The position numbers and the translations under genes were made by a program. The notes under the pieces were generated by a model. That model saw only the letters and a program-made list of their open reading frames with translations. It did not search any database and was not told the DNA's origin. A stretch of 64,000 nucleotides of DNA, taken from positions 1,663,173-1,727,172 of the forward strand of contig JAQGDQ010000007.1 in the NCBI GenBank assembly GCA_030141605.1. Reading direction: 5' to 3'. Below, in pieces: positions 43,520 through 54,464 of the stretch; the stretch's first letter is position 1; each line of letters starts with the position of its first letter. Source of the DNA: Tubiluchus corallicola. Its lineage: Eukaryota > Priapulida > Priapulimorpha > Priapulimorphida > Tubiluchidae.

Positions 43520-44274
43520 TGTTGGGAGCGGAGTAGGACACTAACCGAAGTAGGAAAATTGGTGTACATGGGCTGCCCAAGTAGGACAATAGAGACAGGT
43601 CGCGAATTGAGTCGTTAACCGTACCGGCAGCGTCCGTTGTATTTATTTATTTAATAATAATAATTGAAAACGTTAATACAAGTTGAATAATTTATTATAC
43701 ATCGGACAAAATAAAATAATCTCGTTCTGAGCTAGTAGGTCGGCCAGTATTGAATTTCGCTTTGATATTAATCTTTTTGAAGTGAAATAAGCCCACTTCT
43801 TAGCCGATTCCAACATTTGCTTAAGGTATATCATTTTTTATTTTGTCCTGCTTCACAGACAGGTGATCCAAGTACTTCACTACCTCTAGGACAAGTAATT
43901 TTTTTATTACTACTTCACTACTAAATAAAAGTTTCATTTTTAAACTTGCAATAATTATTGTTGTAATAACTGTGTGCATAGTTTCTCTCTTTAAAGCATT
44001 AAATACTTAGTTTAATGTTATGATGAGCTAATAATAATGATGATATTATTGTAAAAAAATACATTTGTAATTGTCAAGGATTATCCATATAGTCACTATT
44101 TTCTATAAAGTCACTTTTTTCTAAAACAAATTTAGTTTTGTGTTTTATTATGTCATAATTCTCGATTCCCGACAGAAATGCCAGTGCCCTACTTGGCTGC
44201 CCTGTTTTTCCGCAAATTTAGCACATTTATCGGAAGTGTCCTACTTCGGCTAGTGGTGTACTCCATGCCCCACA
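43520..44274. mobile_element. 755-bp non-autonomous DNA transposon
   Basis: Imperfect terminal inverted repeats: the left end TGTTGGGAGCGGAGTAGGAC and ACTAACCGAAGTAGGA correspond, on the other strand at the right end, to TGTGGGGCATGGAGTACACC and ACTAGCCGAAGTAGGA. A perfect 5-bp target duplication, GTATG, lies at 43515-43519 and 44275-44279. No ORF with transposase motifs. A second copy of the family starts at 40439. The superfamily is not assigned. Confidence 0.8.
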
Positions 44275-44346
44275 GTATGCATTATCATTAAAATTAATTA
44301 TAAATATGATGTATGCATTATCATTAAAATTAATTATAAATATGAT
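44275..44346. repeat. 36-bp tandem duplication beside the transposon
   Basis: Two identical 36-bp units (GTATGCATTATCATT...AATATGAT) at 44275-44310 and 44311-44346, beginning exactly at the right target-site copy of the 755-bp element. Confidence 0.92.
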
Positions 44347-45607
44347 GTATACAGGGCTGGGCCTAGGAGGTGTGGGCATTGCTGGAAATGATTTGGTGCA
44401 CCCCAGGTTTGCAACTAAGGCCTGCAGAGTCGTAAAAATGTACTATTATAGGTTTTGTATTTCTAAGACAGAATGGAAAGTGCAAAATGCGCATTTAATA
44501 AAAAGTGCAGTGCATGTTAATGGACAAGCATCTACATTTTTATATAATGCCCGACAAGTAACAAACAAAATGTTTAGATCAAAACTGCATAGGTTGTGGA
44601 CACCTTGTACTCGAGACTTGCATGGTCTGAATGTAGTAGCATACTTGGTATTTTGCCACTGAGATATGAATGTTTGTAAAGATGCAGTACATGTGATGAA
44701 TTTCATCACATGTTACAGTAAAAAAATCTATAGCTTTATAGATATTTAAAAGCCATTGCCATTACATATTATTTGTTTAAATATTTGTCTTAAATATACT
44801 AGCTAGCTGTTAAATAATCATAGCGACTTTTGCGGATCTGTATGTTCACATTCAATTGATAGCTTATGTTTCTGCACTGTCAGCAGCAAATAGGGAGCTG
44901 TCATTAACCTGTAGGCAGATAACCCTAACTTTTTAAAGATAATTATCAGTATTTGCAAAATTTTGACATATATTAGTTTTCTTACTCAGTTCCAAACTAT
45001 GTAACTTAGGAAAAGCTTGTTTATTTTTTTATTGCTTTATTAAATTTGAAGTCTCATTAATCTTTCTTGGAAATGTAGAATTTTAAAATGGCATGTGACC
45101 ACTTGTCAAATTTGAAAGTCATATTCCAGGAGATACTAGAAGATAGTGGCTAAGAACCTGGGGAGCACTGCAAGCTTCCTTAGCACTTTTTTTAAATTTG
45201 AGGGTATGTTGGAGACACAATTGGACACTTAGGCAATTGTAAGAAATTAGGAAAAACACATGCTTTTTGTGGTTACTTTTTCCAAGACAGCTGCAAAATA
45301 TTAAGTTTACTTAAGTGAAGGCTTGTTGCCTACTTTAATATTTTTTGCCACTAACAAAATTCATTGTTATGGGGATGCACCATATCAGAGTTATTGTATG
45401 AAGCCTGATGAACTTTAATAATTGTTTGTATTATGCAGAATATCAAAAATATTGTACTTAATTGTTAAAAATTATGTTCATATTATTTTAGTTATTATGT
45501 TTATACTTGCACTATGTGCACATTTATGAATTTTGTTTGCGTTCTTTGCAAGAATTTTATTTTGTTAGTTTGGGAATACTGTCACTTTTTGTTTGTTTCA
45601 GAAAATC
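44347..45607. other. Upstream region of the Acl4-like gene
   Basis: 1.26 kb without a supported gene. A 118-codon plus-strand frame at 44306-44662 begins in the tandem repeat and shows no family signature. A splice-acceptor-like TTTGTTTCAG ends just before the start codon of the next gene, so a 5' non-coding exon probably lies somewhere here. Confidence 0.45.
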
Positions 45608-48600
45608 ATGGGGAAACATGGTATGAAAGCAAAAGCAAGGAAGCCAAAAAGACTGCACAGAAAAGGTGGGTATAATTACAGTAATTCATTCAGTTTCTTT
45701 AGTGCAGCATGATTATGGTTTAAACGAAAAACTTCTGATATGACTGTAAACTCATTAAAAAAAGAGAAGATTTAAGAGCTGTAACAGCCTTTAGGCATGG
45801 AAAGTTAATCATTTAGTCATCTGTCATCAGCTAGTCTAAGTCATTAGTCATTTTTATTTGATTTGTCAACCATTTCCAATACAATCCAAGTATAAAAAAG
45901 TATTTGTGGGAAAATGCAGTTTGTCTTGATTGATGATCTAGTCAGTACTGCATTGTAACATACCCCGACACATCGTCTCCCTTCATTACATTGCATTTCA
46001 ATACAGTATACTGCATTTAACTGCACTACACTACTCTACAGTGACTACGCTACACCTCACTATGCTATTCTACGATAAACTGCAGTGCACTACACTACAC
46101 TACACTACATTCTTTATGAATATGGCTTAAATGTATATGGTTTTTCATGTGCTTTGGCACACTGTAAGCTGAAATCCAGGATTCAAAAAGTGAATCTACT
46201 CAACAATGTGTTTATGGCATAACTAGAGCCTAGCTCGCTGTCAAAGATATCCTGTAAATTCTGAGTGACAAACCCAAACCAAGCTAATATCAACACACAT
46301 TACTTTCATAAATGGCAAATGCCTGTCCACTCAACCACGAACCTGGTCATCTAATGTCATTTTGTATGCTACATAGGTTCACAGAGGCCTGATGAAGAAA
46401 GCAATGCAAGACAACACAAGAAAACAACCAAAAAGTCCAAACAGAAGTTTGGAGTGAATGCATTACTAGAAAAAGTTTGTACTGTTTTAATTTTGAAGTC
46501 TTTCTTAATTTGCAGCCATCCTGTTACTGGCCATCCATGCTTTTTATTCATTTTAATTTTATGCGTGTTTCTGTCAAACGTTTTGAGTGCCCCTGTACAT
46601 TGTTATAGTGGGCACCTTTACAGAAATGGTCAATTTTTTTAAGAGCGAAATGCATTTATTAGTCTTTCAACTGCTTGCAAAAAGGTACCATAGCTACACA
46701 TTCTGGTGCAATAAACAAGTATTTGACTGCACAAATGCACGTGCGAGTTTAGCTATAAGCTGTAGATGACTGAAGCATAATGTCTCTAAGCCTGAATATA
46801 CCTCTACGGAGAAGAGTGGTCTCCAAAAAATATACGTTTTGATAAGAAGTGCTAGTTCACTGAGGTGCTTCTAGTAGCAAGTCAGTGAAGTCACTTAATT
46901 ATTATTAGTTCAGTAAATCTCAGTTTTCTCCTAGAGCACGAGAACTAATTTTGTCTTTTCTCTTGGATGTAATGTATTAATAAAAGACGACCTTAAAAAT
47001 ACTTAGCAGCAAATTTCTATTTGGTAATTAGTTGGTAAAGTAGTAAATTTTGTTGCTTTACCTTTATCAATCCATATAGTTCATGTAAGTGTAAATAACA
47101 TTGTTTATTAGTTTCAATTTCTAAAATTCATTTTCAATTTATGGTTCAAACAAAATTTTGAGATGTCTTCTGATTATTTTATTTTAGGCACGTGAATGTC
47201 TCGACAGATTTGACATTGAAGTGGCACAGAAATTTTGTCATAGAGCTTTGGAAATAGAACCTGACAATTTAAAAGTATTGGAAACTACATCAAGCCTTCT
47301 TTTAGAAACTGGAGATGTGGATGCCGCATTACAGGTAAAAGTGCTGTAATTAGCAAGACTTAGATTTATAAATTCTACAGCTTTGATGGATTAGACATTG
47401 TTGCATCAGAGATCACACATTTTGCTTTAATAAATAACTATAGTGTTGTAATACAGTGATCACTGTAGTGTATTCTCTTGCCAGACAAATTGCTTTTTGT
47501 GCTCATAATTATTGAATGTGGCCTTCCAATTGTTAGTACACTCATTCTTATCGTGTATTGTGCATAAAACTAGTCTACTACGTGCAGATACTTGGAATAT
47601 ACTTCACCAATTGTTTTTTAATACAGGTCTCCCAAATAAGGCACTGATTAGTAATGAGAGAGGTGTTTTGATTTTATTATAGCATGAATACGGACAAATG
47701 TTTTTTTTGTTTGCACACTGAATTGTCACCAAATGCCTTTGCAATTAATCACGACTTTTTCAGAAAGAAACAATCTTGCTTTACTTGCAGTTTTTGAATA
47801 TGCTTCTACAATCAGTGAAAAACATTTTCTAAAAGTACATTTGTGCCATTTTTAACAATATCTTTAACTTGTAAACTAGCTGATTGTGCTGTTTCCTTTA
47901 CATAAAATTACCTTGTTCTTCTCATTAGTATTTAAATCGGGCAGTCAGTCTCTCACCCGATGAAGGCCATACAAAGTTTCTGTGTCTTGGGCAAGTTCTT
48001 AAAGGACAGGAAGCTGTTAAGTGCTATCAAAAAGCCATTGATATCATGTTGTCTGAGAGGTCAGCTGATTCTGAAAATAAGGTATGGTACCTATTCTTAG
48101 CAGCAGTATTTGGGCACTCATCAGGCTAGTAACTTAGTAACTTAGCTTAGATCTGTGTCTTCAGAACTTCAGAATCAACTCTGTGTCTCTAGGTTGCAGT
48201 AAAGCAGACTACAGAGTTATTTTTTAGTTGCCCACTTGAGTAGTTATTATTTACTTTGATTACATGTCATTGTTGTACATGTGTCTTAATTTTGAAATTG
48301 TTTTGTTTCCTTTTGCTTTTATTTGATATAAATTGCATTAATTTTGTATTTTTAATAGTTGCCATATGATTTGTTTTCTCCACTCTTATTCTCATTTTTC
48401 TAACAGCAATGTCTGCCTGCCCTGTATTTTTTTAAGTAGAGATATGACCTTTGAAATTGTTATACGTTGTTATGACGTGATTTTCTTATAAAGGCAAATA
48501 AACATTTCTGATTTTTTACTCATAGACAATATTTCGCTCATAAGCCTCTTGCTAAATCATCTTGTGATTGTGATTGCCACTGCACTGAATCAAAAATGAG

Positions 48601-51600
48601 AAATCTAGTGGACTATTTGTGAAAGTCGTATAACAGCACAGGAAAGAGTGACAAAGCACTATTACTGTTAAGTAGCACTTGGGTAGTAAATAAATAGCTT
48701 TGTTTGGGTTTATATCATTTTTTAATTTAGCTATTTAAACACTACTTTTTCCAGACAGAAGCAGATGGTGCAATTGGCGTTGAGGATGTCTCCAGTTTCC
48801 CATCGTTAACTGAAATCTCTTCTGCATATTGTTCTGTTGCAGAAATATACATGACTGATTGTTGGTGAGCAAAATTTCTTTTGCCTTGGGGTCTTTACTT
48901 ACAGATCTGATGAAGGAAGTATAACTCAAAATTGGTGTGATTATAAACATTACCCTCCTGTAAAGCCTGTAATTCAATAATATAGGTTTCCTGTTTTTTT
49001 TGTAAAAAATGGCAAAAACCAAAATCCTATTCATTAGATATTGAAACATGGGATTTTTAAATACTAGTTCTAGTTGTCTGCCAAATTTTAGCTAACTACA
49101 TTTTTGCAAATGGTGTTGCTGAGCTGTATGATTATAATTTGAATAGAAAGAGCATTTGCACAACTTTGGTCTTATGAGTTTATGTATGTAACTTAGGAAA
49201 GTTGAAATTTTATGGAATACGAAATATTGTTTGTTTGCCCATTTTATCCAGTCACCTTTTGAAGTTCATATTATGTCTTATCTTATCATTCTTGAAGGCT
49301 TCAATATCTGATTTACAGTTTTGAAGAAAATGCAGAGCATCTTTGTAAAGGTTATATAGAAAAAGCCATAGAAACTGATCCAGGCAATCCAGAAGCTCAT
49401 CATTTAAAAGCAAGCTTTCTTACTACTATAGGTAACCGTGAGGTAATATTTTTTAAACTTCATTATGAGACAAAAGTATAACATTTTGCTCTATTGATTT
49501 AGTTTTCACTATACACTACCTTAGTAATGAATAATGAACTGAGTAAAAAAATGCAAAAAGTCTGAATAAGAAAATTAGTCTTACATGTCGACGACATTAT
49601 CACTTTTAATAATTGTCATACTTTGCTATTTACTGTCATGTAAATATTATGTTTATTGATATTATCCTTACTTATTTATCTGCTGTTTTCCTGCTGTCAA
49701 ACTGGTTAAAACACTAAAAAATGAACAAAAAGACCCAAAGACATTTTTCTTGCAATGGATTATTCGATTCCAAATAACACTAATATGTTAAAATTCAGTT
49801 TGTGCAGTTTGTTATGCTTTGAGGAATGCAGTTTTAACATCTTACTTCCATGTTAAGAAAAAACAGTGTGTTGTTTTTACGTACAAGAAGTTGATGTTTG
49901 AATACTTTTAGCAACATTTCTTTTCTAACTTCCCAGATAGAGGTTATTTTTGCTTCAGTATTTAATGGATTACACAACAATAATTACCGAATCTCACAAT
50001 TTACTTTTTTGGAGATTTATTGCTTGAAGAGAAATATATGAGCTTCTAATGTGTGTTTTTTACAGGAAGCCAAAGAATCTGCCGAGAAGGGTTTATCTCT
50101 CTGGCTTCCAAACCTCCAAGCTGTTCAGCAAGGGCATCTTGAAAGTGACTCCAAAGTCGACCTTGTTGAGGTATCAACTTTTGTTGACATTATTGGTCGT
50201 ATTGTGGTATACACATTGACACCAGTGATGTAGTCAAGTCTTTCGGTACCAGTCCAAGTTGAGTTTCAAGTCCTTGGGGCTCAAGTCCAAGTCAAGTCTC
50301 AAATCACTGTGACCAGCATTCAACTCAAGTCTTGAGTCTTATTGCCCAAGTTATTGTGTCTGTGTCTGAGCTGGGTCCTAGGTTATGTTCATGTTGTCAT
50401 GTACATCTTTAAATAGAGTTTCAAGATAAAATATTCTAAGGTTTAATCAATTTTCAAACTCCTGATTAATAATAATAAATTGTTATTTTTGGTGTTATTT
50501 TGCTTATTACTGCACTAAATTTATTGAGTAATATTGATTATTGAATTTTGCTTACAAATGGTTTTACATTTTAATAGCAATTTTGCAGTGGTGTTATAGT
50601 GAGTATTTATAACATAAAAATTATATTATAATCAGTAGTACTAATTACAATGTACAGGCAGTTAGTCAAGTTTCTTATTACATTTAAGAAACACTATGTC
50701 AATTAGGTTCTTATCTGACAAGCTTAGCTCTGTGGTCTTACTAACAAGCCACTCTGACTGAAGACTCGCACATGTAACAGATATCCTAGTAGCTGGGTAT
50801 CTATACACTGATTAGCCAGTTTAAAAAGCCTGGCACTAAAAAAACTGACGTAATGTTTCTGATGTTGTGTCAAGTGTACATTTAATGTTGTAATAACAGG
50901 AAAGTTTTTAACTGAGCGTAGATGTGACCACAACGGTGACCCTAGAGAGTTCAAGAACTCCACTTAGGTATAAAATATAAACATGACAATAGGCAACAAA
51001 CACTGTTCGAGTGCCAGAATTGAAATGCTTTGTTAAAGGAAGACAGGATGATTTTTCATATACTACCACATTTTCAAGTCCGATAAAAAATATACATTTT
51101 AACACAATTAGTGCTGCAAAAGCATTTCTGTTAATTAAATAATAGATTAAAAACTTAGTTAATGGCGTGCGAGCACAACTATTGATGACATCACAAACTA
51201 ACATCATTTTCAACAGCAAAAAATATTCCACGAGCACGTTGCACGTGTTTGCAAAAGCGAAAACTGAGGCACAGTACTCCACTCAGTTAAAATCTCTTCG
51301 AACAATGTAACTACAAGTAAAGGCTTTGTACCTTGTCCTATTTGAGGCTCCCTAGACTACCAATTTGTTAACCTCGGTGATTTAACACTTTTTCAGCAAA
51401 AAATTTGGCCCTTTAATAAAAAAGTAACTCGTTATCCTAATAAAAAACAATTTGTTAAAACTAAATAGGTTTAAAAATGTTTGATTACTTAAAAATTATA
51501 AATTTTTATTGTTTGATGTATAATTTTTAGCAGCTGCAGCATGATCTTTGCTGGAAATTTTATGAAAATTATGAAGTGTTAAAGCATTTGGTAAACAGTA

Positions 51601-52764
51601 GGCCGGGGCTAAGAAGTGCAGGGCCAAATTAGAAAATTATTAGTGGAGCTGTTTGCCCCACTAATGATGCAGAACAATATAAACAGTTTGGACATATTTA
51701 ACAAAACAAACTATATTCCAAGCGTTATGTTATATAACCTCATTAACAGCACTGTTTATGTTTTGAGTGTTTGAATATCATCATCAAATTAGCAAAATTA
51801 AAATCCAATGACAATCTAACTAATGCATATAGGGTTTTTACCATTTACTTTTTTAAAAGGTAAATTGCAAGAATAAACTGAAATTATAAAACAAATGAAC
51901 AAACAATCAGCAAAAAACATTGTAATATAGGTGATATGTGAGGAAAGACTGAATAGTTTCACTCCTTCACAGTATCAAGAAACTTCATGCACATTGGACA
52001 CTCATTAATTCATCATAGCATCCTCCACTCGGGCGTGTGCACAGGGCCCCCTTTTGGCGCAGAGCCCATTTTGAACAAATGTGTCTATTTGACTTAAAAC
52101 CAGTCTTGATAAACAGTTATTCAAAGTGGTTACTTCTAATAAAAAAGATTATTGCTAACGTGAATGGATCTAACAAATGCATTTTAGTTTTACACAACCT
52201 TGTTTAGTGACTGCAGAACTTCAATGAATCTGAAAGTTTTAATCACATGTTATGTTATTGCCATCTCTTATAGAAAACTATTGCTTTAATGCCATTTTGA
52301 TAAAACTACTGTAATAAAATTTGTTAATATTTAGGTTTGTTCACTCAGCATTCAGAGCAGGATAGCAATATCTCAGCTACTCATTGAACTAGAAGAATAT
52401 GATGTAAGTTTTTTCTGAAATGCTTTTATCTACATGCCTAATTATGATATAAGTAAAACAAAGTTTTCTTTATTGTAAATAAAAACAATGTAATTAACTA
52501 AGCTTTTTAATTTCAGAAAGCAAATGAAGTCTTAGATCTTCTTGTTGATGAAGATGATGAAATTGCAATCGTAAGTTTTGATTTTAATTTTCTTGTTCGT
52601 AGATTGGACCAGTTACTTTTGTTTGTCATTTAGATTATCACAACTTTTTAAAAGAAATATGCATTTTTTCTGTGCAGGTTTGGTATTTACTGGGTTGGCT
52701 GAATTACTTGAAAGGTTCTGACTATTATGGAAATGCAAAATTTTATTTAAATAAGGCAAAAAAG
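45608..52764 (+). CDS. ACL4: TPR protein, probable assembly chaperone of ribosomal protein L4; last exon not found
   Basis: Known Acl4 proteins bind newly made ribosomal protein uL4 and escort it to the nucleus; the role here is inferred by similarity. Exons: 45608-45665, 46377-46474, 47188-47334, 47929-48081, 48755-48864, 49319-49442, 50066-50170, 52335-52403, 52517-52570, 52678-52764. They total 1005 nt (335 aa) with all phases matching. The start MGKHGMKAKARKPKR is strongly basic, like a nuclear-targeting tail. TPR-type helix pairs follow: AQKFCHRALEIEPDN, AYCSVAEIYMTD, YIEKAIETDPGNPEAHHLKA, LVDEDDE and WYLLGWLNYLKG. The frame is open at the last GTAAGT donor. No convincing terminal exon was seen before 54465, so it may lie beyond the antisense LRR gene. 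Confidence 0.85.
46020..46107. repeat. (CTACA)n-like minisatellite in Acl4-like intron 1
   Basis: Diverged ACTAC/CTACA units, purest at about 46088-46108 (CACTACACTACACTACACTA). Low-complexity intronic sequence. Confidence 0.8.
50225..50345. repeat. (AAGTC)n-type low-complexity repeat
   Basis: Repeated AAGTC, AAGTCCAAG and TCAAGTC(T) words over about 120 bp, at the start of the 2.16-kb intron 7 of the Acl4-like gene. The rest of that intron (50346-52334) shows no supported gene. Confidence 0.75.
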
Positions 52765-52785
52765 GTAAGTAACACATTGTTAATG

Positions 52786-52857
52786 TTATGCTGGCACATT
52801 ACATAGTGTAGCATGTAAATTTTATGCTGGCAGATTACATAGTGTAGCAATCATAGC
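52786..52857. repeat. 36-bp tandem duplication
   Basis: TTATGCTGGCA(C/G)ATTACATAG followed by TGTAGCA occurs twice with a 36-bp period, just after the tenth exon of the Acl4-like gene. Confidence 0.85.
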
Positions 52858-54464
52858 AGTTATATAAGAGCATGCAATGTTATATAACTGCATAAACTAG
52901 TGATCTTGAAACTTTGAAACTGGTCCAAATGTCAGTGGAAATGTCAGCAAAATATTGTAAAAATTTTTTAACAACTTTATCATTTGCCTCCACCTTTTAC
53001 TGGTATACCTATGTGTGTCATGTAATTTGTTGGAAATATGAAAAGCCATGGTTTTACTTTTTTGGTTTATTCCCTAATGTATGGAAAAATTGAGTAGTCT
53101 GCCAGCAAAAATGGGATGATAATAACAATTTTTGCTGGACAGTAAAGGTTGTAAAACAGTTGGTTTGGTGTCAGCATACTTACCAGTCACTCTTCATGAT
53201 CAGATTTTTAATATCAGTATATCATTTTCCTAAAATTAATGTGCACAGCTAGGAGTCACTCAACATTGGAAACAGTTTGAGAAACTTACAGCATGTTTTA
53301 TCTTTTCTTTGTACATTATTGTGGGCATTTTCTTTGAAATTTGTGTGATTTCATTATCAAAACTATGATTTTAACTGTCAAATTTTTCTTAAACTGTTGT
53401 TGACCTTTGGCACAAGGTGATTTGCAGGCAAAACTACAGACAAATGTGTTACAAAGAAACATCTCCTCATTTTTTCAACTTCATTTATGTACAAGATAAC
53501 AGTCAGAAATAAAAGGATCATTCAAAATAGGTGACATGTGAAAAGCTGTTTACAAACATTTTTAACAGACAATTTGTAACAGATGCATTATGGGATTCCC
53601 CACTATTCAGTTAGCTCATGTCGAGTAAAAATAAATAACTACATGCATGCAATACTTTGCATGTCCTGACTTTCTAGCTTATTCATATATATTTTAGTAA
53701 AGTTAAAGGAAGTTACTTGAAAATGATACATTGTGAAGCGTCACAGCCTGCTAATGCCCTATATGAGTGGCTCATTTAGAATAAGTAAGGTGCCATTTCT
53801 GTAGAAAAATGGAAACATAGTCCCACAAATGGGAAAAATTGAGCAGTATAATAATGCAAGGCAGTTATCATTATGCAAGACAACTGTCATATTCATATGA
53901 CTATATGCTTTGCTGAAACAAACATTGTAAAATAGACAATTAAATAATTTTAGCTTGTGAAGATCATCAACTGCCTTAACATTGTTTGACCAATGTTAGC
54001 AAAAATGGTAGTATTAAAAACTCATATACAGCAACAAGTAAAAGCATTGCCATATTGGCTACATACCTCGTTAGGATCATGCTTGTTTTATTAGGCCACA
54101 AGTCGATAAACATTTATATGTTCATTTACAAGTACATTAAATGCACTTGAGTGGTTCACTTTAAACCTCAAATGTAACACCAGTTCATGTTCTTGTCTAC
54201 TGTGTTACCTGTCAATTATTTTGCCCATTATGGTATCTGTTATGGAAGTTTTAAAAGACTCCACATCTTATCTATTATTATAAGAAATTTTTGAACATTC
54301 ATTGCTTCATAAGCGTGATAACACTTTCTGCACCACATTACCTGTCTATAAAATAACAGAACACTACTCACAATACAACAGTATTATTTACAAACAAATT
54401 TACACTTTGTCTTTTATAAAAAGACACTAACTTCACAATAATACCAAACAGTCTAAATGCAGCA
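52858..54464. other. Region between the Acl4-like and LRR genes
   Basis: 1.6 kb of AT-rich sequence. It should hold the 3' UTR of the LRR gene (minus strand). Candidate acceptors at about 53246 and 53429 open short frames, but neither reads like an Acl4 C-terminus. Confidence 0.45.

Noticed and set aside
53246-53600. Candidate last exons of the Acl4-like gene after acceptors near 53246 and 53429
   Set aside because: The frames are open in phase 0, but the translations do not resemble the conserved C-terminus and the splice contexts are weak.
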